Below, in pieces: positions 23,776-34,135 of a stretch of DNA of 64,000 bases. A program made the position numbers and the translations under genes. The DNA comes from Pseudeuparius sepicola (Eukaryota > Arthropoda > Insecta > Coleoptera > Anthribidae). Location: NCBI GenBank assembly GCA_963920635.1, contig OY987299.1, positions 68,802,692 to 68,866,691 on the forward strand. Reading direction: 5' to 3'. Every line of letters starts with the position of its first letter. The first letter of the stretch is position 1. A model generated the notes under the pieces. The model did not search any database and had not been told where the DNA came from. It worked only from the letters and a program-made list of their open reading frames with translations.

Positions 23776-23996
23776 AATTTCAAGGGAATCGTTTTTCATA
23801 TTTTCGACGGATTTTCGTCCTTTTTGCAGACGTTACACTGCTAAATTGATCCGTTTTGCTGGCAAAAAATATTTCTATCGCCATGACTGAGTCACGACGC
23901 TTGACCTTATGCAATTCGCTGCTGGCGCAACTTCCAAACGCTTCCCCAAATATCTTAACATCTCAAATGGGTCAAGGTTTCGGCTAGTTTAAAATT

Positions 23997-24058
23997 TATA
24001 AAAGTGGTGGGGGTAACGTCTTAAAAAGTGTATGGAAAAATATAAAAGTGGTGGGGGT
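23997..24058 (+). promoter_or_regulatory. Duplicated TATA-box promoter
   Basis: A 44-bp tandem duplication contains TATAAAAGTGGTGGGGGTAA at 23997 and at 24041. A canonical TATAAAA is thus present twice, just upstream of the acetyltransferase-like gene. The second box lies 70 bp before its ATG at 24111; an initiator-like TCATTC is at 24090. Confidence 0.6.
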
Positions 24059-24110
24059 AATGTCTTAAAAGTGTGTGACCGATGATTTTTCATTCAAACG
24101 TCTGTGCAAC

Positions 24111-24599
24111 ATGGAGATCAGATTCTTTTTTGATCGACAAGCAGTAAACAAAATAAGACAAGAAGTCGTGAGAGATGGTATTGCAAGAAGTATGTTCGAT
24201 CAGTGGTGCCTAGATAAAAAAATATCGTGCTATATATTATACGTTGATGCTAAACCGGTTTCATTTGTCCTAATGTCAAAAATTGATTTCGACCCTTTAA
24301 ACAAACACTCCAACCCGAAAAATCTCAATTTTGTTTTTACCCATGAAGAATATCGTCGAAGAGGATATGCGTCAAGACTAGTGAATCATATTAAGAAAAT
24401 TAATCAATTTACGTCTTTCTGTTCTAATACCAATTCAGAAAAACTTTTTGAAAACTGTTCATGTATTAATTACGGAGAAATAAATTATAACACCATGTAT
24501 AGATCCCCTAATAAAATGTTTGTGTCAATTTTTCTTCTTTTTTTTTTCACAAAGCACCTCAAAATCGGGTCCATTATTTCCGAAATCCTCCAACATTGA
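24111..24599 (+). CDS. GNAT-family N-acetyltransferase-like protein
   Basis: 162 codons from ATG 24111 (in the context AACATGG) to TGA at 24599. The frame is open upstream to 24075 but only from a GTG, so 24111 is preferred. The layout fits a GNAT fold. A beta strand at about residues 41-46 (YILYVD) and one at 49-56 (PVSFVLMS) lead to motif A. Here strand NFVFTHEEY (73-81) is followed by the acetyl-CoA loop RRRGYA (82-87) and helix, and then a late strand and the NSEKLFENC.CINYGEI segment (109-124) typical of motif B. GNAT enzymes move acetyl from acetyl-CoA to an amine; the substrate is unknown. The Phe-rich last 25 residues may lie beyond the domain or be read-through of an intron. It is the first gene of the unique centre. 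Confidence 0.7.
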   Translation: MEIRFFFDRQAVNKIRQEVVRDGIARSMFDQWCLDKKISCYILYVDAKPVSFVLMSKIDFDPLNKHSNPKNLNFVFTHEEYRRRGYASRLVNHIKKINQFTSFCSNTNSEKLFENCSCINYGEINYNTMYRSPNKMFVSIFLLFFFTKHLKIGSIISEILQH

Positions 24600-24835
24600 T
24601 GATTCAGCAAGAAATTAGACTACACCCTGATGTACGCCTCTGAAATCCGGGTGTCATCAAACATCTGTGCTCCCACGATCCAGGTACGAGCGCGGCTGAG
24701 ATATTTTGCATCGGAACCCTAGACGCAGCGGCGCTCCGTGGCGCCCGGCGTTTTGCTGTGCAAGTCTCGATAAAAAATTTGGCCGACGAGCGTGGCCGAG
24801 AAATTGAAGAACCACGTCGCATTTAACTGACAATC
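24599..24835 (+). pseudogene. Open frame interrupted by one TGA
   Basis: An ATG at 24599 overlaps the stop of the acetyltransferase frame (TGATG). The frame runs 14 codons (MIQQEIRLHPDVRL), meets TGA at 24641-24643, then stays open for 63 more codons to TAA at 24833-24835 in a GC-rich stretch (...SHDPGTSAAEIF..., ...RRFAVQVSIKNLADE...). The protein-like composition after the stop suggests a gene recently broken, or a frame reached by splicing. A pyrimidine tract ending in CAAAG at about 24554 could be a splice acceptor. Not recognised; recoding is possible but unsupported. Confidence 0.35.
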
Positions 24836-25364
24836 ATCATGCGTTCGTTTCCTACTTCGAGGTAGAATACAGAACGCAATAAAAAAAAAATCGAAAATGT
24901 TTCACACCTTCAACAAAAATTTTTAATCGCAAATTAGACGTACAGTTTCATATGGATATTAGTTATAAATAGGTTGAATTGTTCTTTTATATATATTTTT
25001 AAATTGTAACAAAACTATATGCATTCATTTTCCCACCACCTTTGAGGTAGAATGCAGGGCGCAGGAGGTCTAATCCATGTTTGATCAAACATATTAGAGA
25101 GATAAAAAGAATAGTGTAATTTAAAAATATGGGATATTACCTTATAAGCTTATATTATGAAAGTATGGAATCACAAACAACCGTTTCGAGCTGCAGGGAG
25201 AGTCGCAAACTTGATGATACAAAATTCATTTTTTCATACAAATCCTAAACAATATAGACTAGAAAAGATTAGAGTAAAAACTAGATAATGCAAGTTGGGG
25301 CCTTCCTTCTTTCGCCACTGGGGTTGAAACCCAATCTTGAGAGAAACAAAACCATATGAAGGGT
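24836..25364. other. No gene recognised (centre)
   Basis: AT-rich. A roughly 45-bp motif (GAGGTAGAATRCAG core) is repeated at about 24840-24880 and 25020-25070. Confidence 0.4.
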
Positions 25365-25567
25365 ACACGGGAAAAACAGGCCAAGTCATTTTTTGTTAAA
25401 ATTGGGATTACAGTGCCATCTTGTGGTAAATTGTGTGCTCTTTCAAACCAACGTAATAGTCAGGGGAAAAACAGGCTAGGTCACAATATACGTATTACTT
25501 TAAAATACCCATACACGGGAAGAATAGGCTAAGTCAGCGCGGAACAGGGGAACAACAAGCTAAGTCA
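25365..25567. repeat. Four spaced copies of a 22-bp motif
   Basis: Motif of the type CAGGGGAAAAACAGGCTA followed by AGTCA, at about 25365, 25461, 25514 and 25543. Copies are imperfect and unevenly spaced (about 30-96 bp), all in one orientation, only in the unique centre. May be protein-binding sites. Confidence 0.55.
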
Positions 25568-25904
25568 TAATAAAAATCGCATAAAATCGTCAGCTGTTTT
25601 GTTTAAGGTTAGCAGTTAATTATCGTGATCGTGTTTGCGCTGGCGTCTTTGTACAATCATTACATCACAATAAAATCATTCTTCTGAAAAGTGAAGTTTG
25701 CGATAATTTGTCTAACAATAATCAAGACCAAAACGAGCTATTTTTCATTATATTTAAACAAAATTGCCAAATCCCACTGGTTTATAAACTTCACTATGAA
25801 ATGTGCTATTTATTCACGATTAGTAACATATTGTGGCGTCGGGTAGATGAATTGAGATTAAAATGGTGGAAGAAGATAACAGAAAGAAGTTGGGTTAACA
25901 AAAG

Positions 25905-26030
25905 CTGACTCCTATACAAAAGTATGCAATACCTATCATAATGACAAGTCAAGACTTGGTGGGGTGTATTCAAAACAGGCTCTGGAAAAACGGCGGCCTT
26001 TTTACTACCCCATCATCCACTAGATCGTTT
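25905..26030 (+). pseudogene. DEAD-box RNA helicase fragment (Vasa/DDX3-like)
   Basis: One frame reads LTPIQKYAIPIIMTSQDLVG from 25905, which is the Q motif region of DEAD-box helicases. After a one-base shift near 25974 it reads TGSGKTAAFLLP, the Walker A motif I and following helix. The order and spacing match Vasa/DDX3-type enzymes, which unwind RNA with ATP. Only about 40 residues remain, with a frameshift, and no motif II (DEAD) was found downstream, so it is a dead fragment. Its origin may be a host mRNA-derived copy or captured gene within the element; no poly-A tail was identified. Confidence 0.75.
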
Positions 26031-27237
26031 CTGACCAAACACCGCTCTTAAAAACTGAGAAATATCTGAAACGTTGTTTTTCACAGATATATGTGATACA
26101 AACACCGTACAATATATTGGAGAGGAAACAAAATTAATATTATAAAATGTACTATTTAGGCATTGGAAAAGAAACAGAACCAAGCCGTAGATAAATATTT
26201 AATTATAGCAGCGTAGGTAATAGAAGATTTTAACGATGATTACCACAGTGACTTCCTTCCAAATTTCGATAAGTGGAACCGTTTATCAATGACTCCACCG
26301 TGACTTTCTACCCCTGCGATTTTCGCTACCTAAAGCAAGCACTCTAACAATTTTTCTAGAGAACACATAGCCTAAAAGTCTGCCTAATATCCTTACAGAG
26401 GTATCTTTTAATTAAAAATATTATACTATTTTAGAAGAGTGCCTTTTCTGTAGCTTACACGTTAAAATGTTGTTAATGAAACTTGTTCAAGATGAAGAAT
26501 TAGGTAGGTGTAAAAAAAAAATTTCAAAACCTTAGGCCCATTTTGACCCATTTTGACCTTCTAGCCGAGACGCCGCGATCAACCTCATTCGTACCCCAAA
26601 ATGTAAATTTTCAACATACACCCCAAAAGTTCAGCTTTTACCTTGGAAATATTTTTCGACTAAAAGAAAACACCGATACGAAATTTGAGTGCGCCCGGCC
26701 TTGGCGTTCTTGTCCTTTCTGGAATTGGTTTTGTGAGCGATGGGAGATACCTCTGTTGTTCGATTTTTAAGCGGAAAGTAGGTTGAACTTTTTTTTTTGG
26801 GAGATATGTTTTTGCGTCTACATTTTTAATTAACTGTGCAACGATATGATTGGACAACCCATGCGCGATTTGTTTCTTTAAACATTATCACATTCAATTT
26901 CGCAAAGACTCTGCGATGTATTAACAATCTAATTCCCCCTAGTCCATCAGCCCAGTCCGGCCCTAAAGAACGTGTATAACGCCATACAGTCTAGCTAATT
27001 TTTTTTGGATTACATTGCATTATATCGTTCATCCCCGTGGCCTCTTGTTTACCACATATTAAATTTAATGACCACGCATAACGCCACACAGTCTCGCTCA
27101 GATCAATAAACAAGTTTTTTAAAAATTCTAGAGTGGGCAAATCGTTTTTCTCCTACTATATTTTTTGACTGACATCGAATTTTTTCCCTTTAAAGAGGTT
27201 TGTTGAATGGCCATTAGCCAGTTCACAGCCTCCTCTC
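26031..27237. other. No intact gene; foldback-family fragment
   Basis: 26430-26545 matches one arm of the foldback element at 55.7-56.6 kb (shared TTTCTGTAGCTT and GAAACTTGTTCA words), so it is an inserted repeat fragment. A short duplication (ATAACGCCAYACAGTCT) lies at about 26970 and 27077. No other gene was seen. Confidence 0.45.
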
Positions 27238-27243
27238 TTATAA
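27238..27243 (+). promoter_or_regulatory. TATA box of the two-exon gene
   Basis: TTATAAG about 65 bp upstream of the ATG at 27305, in otherwise unremarkable DNA. It is the nearest TATA-like word before the gene. Confidence 0.45.
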
Positions 27244-27304
27244 GTTTCTTGATTCACAATAGTAGTTCCAGTGGTGTGTTTTTTGTGTATTTTGGATACT
27301 TACA

Positions 27305-28047
27305 ATGCAGCACCCTAAGAAGTTGTCTCTCTCGACAAAGAAACCTACTATCCTTAGCAATATGCTAATAATGCCTGTAAGTATAAATCTTGGTTTTCTG
27401 GTAATCTTCAACAATTTTTTTCATACAAAATTATTTTTTAAACTTTATTTTTGAAAAATACTTTTTTTCTAAATTAAACTTATTATTTTTTTTCTTTTCA
27501 GCCAACCATCGACTCTGCACAGTCATACAACATGCCCGATTTGAATAGTGCGTCCTTCGTGTCGCCCTCCCAAGTGCCTTGTTACGACGAGATAATGGCA
27601 TTCTGTCCGAATGCCATTATTTCACCGGTTCATCGGCAAGAGGACGTCGAGCAGTGTGGTGTGGAAAACACGAATAACCCACAATTGAAAGGAAATGGTG
27701 GTAAAGACATGCGTCAGTTGGGCATGGACAGCGAGGACTCCTTTAGTGACGTGCACATTAGTGTTAGTCAGCAGATGGACAGCGAGGATGAATTCGAGGA
27801 GCTGACTAGTCCTGGGAGTACTTCACTCGGTTCCTATATATTACAGGTCTCAAAAGGGCTGAAACAAAAGGACGCCGAAAATCTAAAATCCTTGAGAGAG
27901 GAGCAACATCGACTGGCGACTATTAGGAGAGAGAAAGAACGACTGAGAAAAAGGGAGCAGGTATCTATAGCCAAAATTGAGAAAATGGAGAGGGATAAAC
28001 GGCTGTCTGCTGGTATTTTAAAAAGATTTAATGTGGTAAAAAAGTAG
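27305..28047 (+). CDS. Two-exon acidic/coiled-coil protein, about 205 aa
   Basis: Exon 1 is 27305-27376 (24 codons, ATG in the context ACAATGC). The intron is 27377-27501 (125 bp, GTAAGT donor, TTTTCTTTTCAG acceptor, phase 0). Exon 2 is 27502-28047 with TAG stop. AATAAA lies at 28191. The N-terminal half is polar. Residues about 96-126 are acidic and Ser-rich (DSEDSFSD, MDSEDEFEEL). Residues about 141-189 form a highly charged coiled coil (LREEQHRLATIRREKERLRK), and a basic tail ends the protein. No signal peptide or membrane segment. The acidic block plus coil suits a nuclear scaffold, transcription or assembly partner, but the family is not recognised. A clean intron and intact frame argue for function in the element centre. 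Confidence 0.72.
27377..27501 (+). other. Intron of the coiled-coil gene
   Basis: 125 bp with GTAAGT at the 5' end and a pyrimidine-rich CTTTTCAG at the 3' end, joining two frames in phase. Splicing extends the exon-2 frame by 34 residues. Confidence 0.7.
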
Positions 28048-28190
28048 TTTTTTCTCACATTAAATATTTTTAAAAAATTTTTGAGTCTTTATTTTCCAAC
28101 GTTGTTTATAGATACCTATCCTTCTTTTAGTTTTAAATTTAATACGTATTCTTAGCTTTTAAGTATATTTTCTTTTATATTTTTATACAC

Positions 28191-28196
28191 AATAAA
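28191..28196 (+). terminator. Polyadenylation signal of the coiled-coil gene
   Basis: AATAAA 144 bases after the TAG stop, followed by a T-rich stretch. Confidence 0.5.
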
Positions 28197-28828
28197 TATG
28201 TTTTATGTATATTTTTGGTTTTTTTCTATCCTCCCTTATAAGTGCAAAAACATGTTGAAACTAAAATGTAATAATAATATAATCCTAGAGACAAGTATTT
28301 CCTGATTTTGTTCTCCTGAGAAACATGTTACAAACTGAAAATATGTTAAAGTGCACCATAAAAAGATAAAGATAAAATGTGTAAGTATATATTTTTATTA
28401 AATAAACCAAAATTCCATTTCTGAATTTCTTACAACAGTACCGATTAAAATAATAAGTCGCTGTTCGAGTCCTATACACAAAGAGTGAATTGCCCATTTT
28501 CTTTAAGACTGTCTCGTTCTGTTGTGTTTGTATAAGTAGGTATTGTTCTCTCAACTTTTTTTCATTCATAAACAGCTCAACTTATATGAAATTTTCTCTG
28601 CATCCAGCATATAATACAAATTTTCCAACCCACATTAACTTTCTAAAACTGCATAAAATTCAATGAGGTTATTCATGAAAACAGTCGATTCTTATTACGG
28701 CATTCTTATCCAGTCACCAGTCACAGTTCGATGTATGAATTTTATTTACAATTCATTGCATGAAGAAAGCATGCATATTATGTTACACCTTTTCCCGCGA
28801 ATGTCTCTACCCACACACATTGTTTATC
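28197..28828. other. No gene recognised (end of centre)
   Basis: AT-rich sequence up to the inner edge of the right arm. Short frames on both strands have no support. Confidence 0.4.
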
Positions 28829-31348
28829 GCATAAGGCCAAGCGTCGTGACTCAGTCATGGCGATAGAAATATTTTTTGCCAGCAAAACGGATCAATTTAG
28901 CAGTGTAACGTCTGCAAAAAGGACGAAAATCCGTCGAAAATATGAAAAACGATTCCCTTGAAATTGGCCAAAAGCTGGCGCCCATACACCACGCGACGGC
29001 GAGTATGCGACGCACCACGTAGCGAGGCATCTCCGGGCAAGTTGACGGCGGCGCGGCGGCCAGATTTCAACAAACGAAGTGGCGCGCAATGCGTCGAAAG
29101 GCCGAGATGCTTCCATCTCGAGCGGCGATTTGCATGTGACGAAACACCGGCGGCTCTCCCACGTGGGCGTATTGAAGGCATCTCCGTTGGAAATGCCTGA
29201 TTAGAATCGCAATAGGTACCTTTGTTTACTTTTTACCAGCAAAACGGGTCAATCGCTATGTTGTCTGCTATATTTTTTATTGTAAATTAGGCCATTTTTT
29301 TCTTGACCTGAATATTTCTCTGTTTTCGATACGTATTATAGGCTTACTATTCACGTAAGTAAAGTCAACAGTGCGTTTTGTATTTTAGTTATTCATTTTT
29401 ATCCGTCTAAAATATCAAGGAATACCCCCAAAAGCTAGCAAAATGGGCAAACAGTCGATAAAAATTCCGTTGAATAACTTATTACTACTACCTATGGTGC
29501 CTTTTTTATTAATCAGAAGTGTACTATATGAGTGAAAGTATTGTTTTGGTGAAATTTTTATTTTTAATTTTTATTATTCATTTTTATCAGTCTAAAATAT
29601 CAAGGAATACCCCCAAAAGCTAGCAAAATGGGCAAACAGTCGATAAAAATTCCGTTGAATATCTTATTATTACTACCTATGGTGCCTTTTTTATTAATCA
29701 GAAGTGTATCATATGAGTGAAAGTATTGTTTTGGTGAAATTTTTATTAAATCGGTTTAAAATGAGCGATTTCTATGTTTTGAGGTTGTAACTCCTTGTAG
29801 GTAATATGCAAACATGATTCAAAAGGAATCCAACTGACCATTATTAAACTACAACTTTTTGTCTAAAAAATTTTTTAAAGAGTTTAGCTTCTAAGATTAT
29901 AAGCTGTTACAATTAACTGTTGATAAACTAAACCTATTTTAATCGCATTTACTAAACAATTTAAGCCAATATTTTTGGATCCTCTAACTTACGACGCAAT
30001 AATAAGGCTTCACATGATATCTAGAAAATTGCCACTCGCAATATTTTTGATTCTAGATAATCGAGAAAATTGTCATTATTAAACCTAATTATTAAATTGA
30101 GTTGAAAGTCAACGCACAAAGATTTTTGTATGATATTTACTCTCAGGGTCGTTGTCTCAGAATTCTATAAGAGATTCTTAAGATTTTTTTCCTATTATCT
30201 CAATTAGTAACTTATTGAAACTCAATTTATACAAAACCAATTTTCAGAGGACAAAAATCCCTTGAAAATATGATTTTTTAAATTTTATAACGTTCAGTAT
30301 TTTTTATTTTGGTTATATAGTTACCACCTAGCTTGACCCAGAGAAACTGAATTTTACACAAGAACAATTTTCAGAGGATAAAAATCCGTAGAAAATATGA
30401 TTTTTTAAATTTTATAACGTTCAGTATTTTTTATTTTGGTTATGTAGTAGCTTGACCCAGATGGAATTTTTCTTTTCATCACATTCTGTTCTAACGGGAA
30501 GCGTTTATGATGTTGTCTCGGTCTATTGAACAACTATTCTAAAATAACCCAACCTGTATAAAACATAAAATGGGACAGCCACATCACTACTTTTTTTGCC
30601 TTGTATATTTCCAAACTGGCTGTTAGATGTGTTTCTCACCTTAAAAAATTAAAGCCAATATTTTTTTTGGACCCTCAAACTTGCAACACAATTAGGTTTC
30701 ACATCTCTGGCATATTTCTCATTTATTTTATATATACGTAGGTATAAGTTTCATTGTTTAATAAAACCAACTCGGCACTTTTCACGTCCTACGCGTCGCA
30801 CTTGCTTCAGTAGATTCTCGGTCGTGGCCACAAATAAAGACTCTATCGAGGCGTTGTAATAAATATATGAAAAGTCTGAGTTTCGTGTTTGTTTTTCTTT
30901 GGAAAGATGGAAGTGTATCAGTACCTACTTCAGTATAATAGATACGCGTAGTTCAGTGAAATTTTGGATTACGGCAGTACCTATCTATGGAATTTGAACG
31001 GTTACTGGTTGTTTTTCCCGTGAAAATGACTGTGCCGTTAGAAAAATGATGTTTGGTTATATCTGATAGCTCGGGGATGTTTATTTTACTGTCTGGGGCA
31101 TTAGATGTAACCTGATTTCTTTTTATACATCATCAAGAATCTTTCTGTGAGTTGTATTTTGTTTTCTTATCTCTAGGGTATTTTTTTTATGTACTTGCGT
31201 CGCATTTTGAAACCTATATCGTAAAACCGGTGGTGGCACCCTGTGTTTAAAAACTATACTTCGAAAAAACATCTTGTCTGATCCAATTTTGTTATCATTT
31301 TCGTAAATGGGGTAAACAAATTAAACGTTAGCAATTATATTTGTATCA

Positions 31349-31665
31349 AAAAAAATTTGGCAAAAAAAAAAATTGGCAAAAAAAAATTCGACAAAAAAAA
31401 AATTTGGCAAAAAAAATGTCAAAAAAAATTTTACAAAAAAAAATTTTGACAAAAAAAATTTTGACAAAAAAAATTTTGACAAAAAAAAATTTGGCAAAAA
31501 AAAATTTTGACAAAAAAAATTTTGACAAAAAAAAAATTTGGCAAAAAAAAATTTGGCAAACAAAAATTTTGGCAAAAAAAATTGTCAAAAAAAAATTTGA
31601 CAAAAAAAAATTTTGACGAAAAAAAAATTTACAAAAAAAATTTTGGCAAAAAACTTCTACAAAAA
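31349..31665. repeat. A-rich minisatellite (right arm)
   Basis: Mirror of 21077-21385, in units such as AAAAAAAATTTTGAC and AAAAAAATTTGGC. Unit order differs from the left arm, showing independent slippage after the arms formed. Lys/Asn/Phe repeat frames here are artefacts. Confidence 0.9.
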
Positions 31666-32751
31666 ATAACAAAAAATTTTCACCTGTCTGAATGACAGTC
31701 GGTCCTCCGCCTATTAAGATATAGCTTTTACTTCCTTTATATAAGTTTTCGTTTCCAAGATATCAAGCGGTTTATAAATGGGACAGCTGGTATATTTACA
31801 TTTTTTTCTTTCTTTTGCTCATGTAATCCTTGGGAATTTTTTTACGAAAGGTTTCCAAATATCTAGCTGTTTAAAAATGGGACAGCTGGTATATACTTAC
31901 TTGCATCTTGGAGCACTCGAACTGATACGTGGAATCACGCACCCTTCTTATAGGCCATTATTTGTCGACTAAGGTTTTTTTTTGTCTGGTCAGCAGAGCC
32001 GCGTTTGCCTACCAAGGTTTTTTTCCTAACCTTATATATTTTTTGAATCCACCGGTATAAAATATCGTCATTATTTCCTTCTGTGGGGAACTAAAAAATA
32101 TTTACTTTCAAATAAGGTTGAAGAAACCGGTATTTAAAAAAGTAATAACCCCTAAAATTTTTCCAAACGAGATGAACTGAAACAGCTAGGGTGTATAAAA
32201 TGGGACAGCCGCGCAATTACCTTTTTCGGTCTTGTGTATATTTTACTGGAATAAATAATTATTTCCAATTTTTTTTGGTACAACCTCTACATCGTATTTT
32301 TTTTACTGAAATTTTTTCATCATTTTTTTCCAAGTGAAACTGACGTTATTTTTACCTTTACATATATTTTTACCGGTATACAAAACTTATTCGAAAATTC
32401 TACCTAAATTTTCACGTCTTGGATTTTTTTTACAGATTTTGTTCAAACAAAATTTCCTATGTTATCTGGGGCCTTCCGACTAACTATTATAATAACTGTT
32501 TTTATCAGTCACTCGAAAAAATTCTATCTGCACTTGTATATAAAACATTCGTCTGAGTCTTGTCTTGTACATTTCACCGTCAAAAAATGAAAATTTCCCA
32601 AAATGTTATCGGGATTATAGGATCAGGACCTTTTTAAAATTACATTTTTTGAATAAAAAAATTTCAAATTTTTTCGATTTTTCATAGGTATCAAAAGTGC
32701 GGAACTGCGCATGCGCGAAACGCGTGCAAGGGGGAAGGGTGGATTTTGTTC

Positions 32752-32815
32752 GGGCAACTACATGCCAGTCGGACGGAGGCCTTCGGCCTCCGTTCCTCCT
32801 GGCACATAGTTGCCC
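32752..32815. ncRNA. 64-nt strong hairpin (right arm)
   Basis: Mirror of 19925-19988. Both sides of the stem are unchanged, and on the plus strand the apex is GGCC-TTCG-GCC-type. Conservation in both arms is expected from their overall identity and is not by itself proof of function. Confidence 0.58.
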
Positions 32816-33707
32816 ACCCGCCACCCCCCACCCACCCCGGGGTAGACTAAGTCCACCCCCCCCAAGGGGTGGCCCCAAAATCGATTGCGCTATATGAGGA
32901 TTTTTTCCGATCAGCCGATCAGAAGATATATTTGGAAATCACGATATACCTGCATCAGCAGAAAATCCGAGCCCCTGACGTACTAATTGTTTACGTTGTA
33001 CATCGCATCATATACGGTTCCACGTGGTTTCTTATTTACCATAATGTATCACATTTCCTGATACCAAGGAGTCTACCTCGGATTTCCACGTGTCTAGTTG
33101 AAGATTCCGGCCTAAATCGTTTGCGTTACATGCTGATTTTCCCAAATTTTCCGTTTATTATTCTATCTGCAATTTTTTCAGATTTTTTTATTTAGAAGAT
33201 AATTGGGTGAAATTTGTAGCCTATTGTTCTATATGCGGTTTCAGCAAAATCGCTGAGTGCTCGACCAAACAAAGCAGGCGTCTGTCGTGAACTATTCCAC
33301 GTGTTTTCTCTTACTATATATTTACTATGCGGTCACGCGTTCGCAGCGAGTAACCCGATGCGACGCAACAGCTGAGTTATATTTTTGTGTACTTGAACAA
33401 TTCGGGGTTTATTTGCACAAATAAATTAAAAATTATGGTTCATAAGATCACAAACGCAGACCTTATCGATAACAATTTTATTAGACTTTTTTTTTCATTA
33501 TTAGCCATTACTTGACATAACCTACAATTTTCCAAATTTATGTGTATAAGTTAAGAATCACCCTGTATACACATAACAGTGGAATAGAGTGATATTATTG
33601 CTTAGAGTGAGAGTTTTATTATAATATGATGCTTCAGGTGTTTTCCCTTCAACACAAAGATTCTTATAAAAAAACACAACAAAAGATTTTTAAACGTTTA
33701 TTAAAAA

Positions 33708-33830
33708 TTAATTGTGTAAGTCAATATGTTTTATCTTCATTTTAATTTCATATAACATAAGTTCATATTTCAATGCTTCTAAATTCTTCAAATATTGTTG
33801 CAGTTTTCTTCTGTACTCCAGCTTCGTCAT
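33708..33830 (-). CDS. Small coiled-coil-like protein, 40 aa (right copy)
   Basis: Mirror of 18908-19030, with start at 33830 and stop at 33708. It overlaps the 102-codon frame by ATGA. The frame is intact, so a shared transcript from the right end is equally possible. Confidence 0.55.
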   Translation of the reverse strand: MTKLEYRRKLQQYLKNLEALKYELMLYEIKMKIKHIDLHN

Positions 33831-34135
33831 GGTTCTACAATAAATTCGATATTTGTAGATCGGCCGACGGGTCCAAGACTCTTCATGTAATACCTCCTTC
33901 CGTTACCGATATCCCTATTAATTTCTTCGATCCGTTGGGGCGTAAACTCGGCCGTGTATCGTTGCGGCAGCACCGTCTTAAATTCTTCGAACTCGACGTA
34001 GACCTTCTCTCCGTATTGCGTGTTGACTTTGTCCACGCTCGTGATTTGAAAATTTTCACCCACCTCCATATTTTGAACGCTTTCGAATTTCTTGAAGATC
34101 AAATTCTTGTTCAGGTGATTCAGGAACGACTGCAT
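33827..34135 (-). CDS. Small unknown arm protein, 102 aa (right copy)
   Basis: Mirror of 18603-18911, with the same translation as far as read. The gene is transcribed from the right terminus inward. The upstream TATATAT (about 34206-34212), CCAACG repeats and TCACGTGACGTCAC palindrome (about 34373-34387) are preserved. Carrying two copies, one per terminus, doubles dosage and makes the element symmetrical in expression. Family not recognised; see the left copy for layout. Confidence 0.75.
   Translation of the reverse strand: MQSFLNHLNKNLIFKKFESVQNMEVGENFQITSVDKVNTQYGEKVYVEFEEFKTVLPQRYTAEFTPQRIEEINRDIGNGRRYYMKSLGPVGRSTNIEFIVEP

Larger units (their letters stand above)
18278..23912 (+). repeat. 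Left terminal inverted repeat, about 5.6 kb
   Basis: Matches 28829-34459 in reverse complement from the outer AGTAGTAATACAAAGAGAG to the inner GACGCTTGACCTTATGC. Position sums of mirrored points stay at 52737-52741, so indels nearly cancel. Known Polinton repeats are usually a few hundred bases to about 1 kb, so this one is exceptionally long. Contents from the outside in are promoter, two small genes, hairpin, reiterated GCTGTCCCAT motifs, T-rich minisatellite, two tandem duplications and a CpG-rich island. Confidence 0.92.

Noticed and set aside
23541..23849. Overlapping 74-94 codon frames in the CpG-rich island (and mirror at 28892-29200)
   Set aside because: GC-rich DNA lacks stop codons in many frames. 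No domain, start context or promoter favours one of them.
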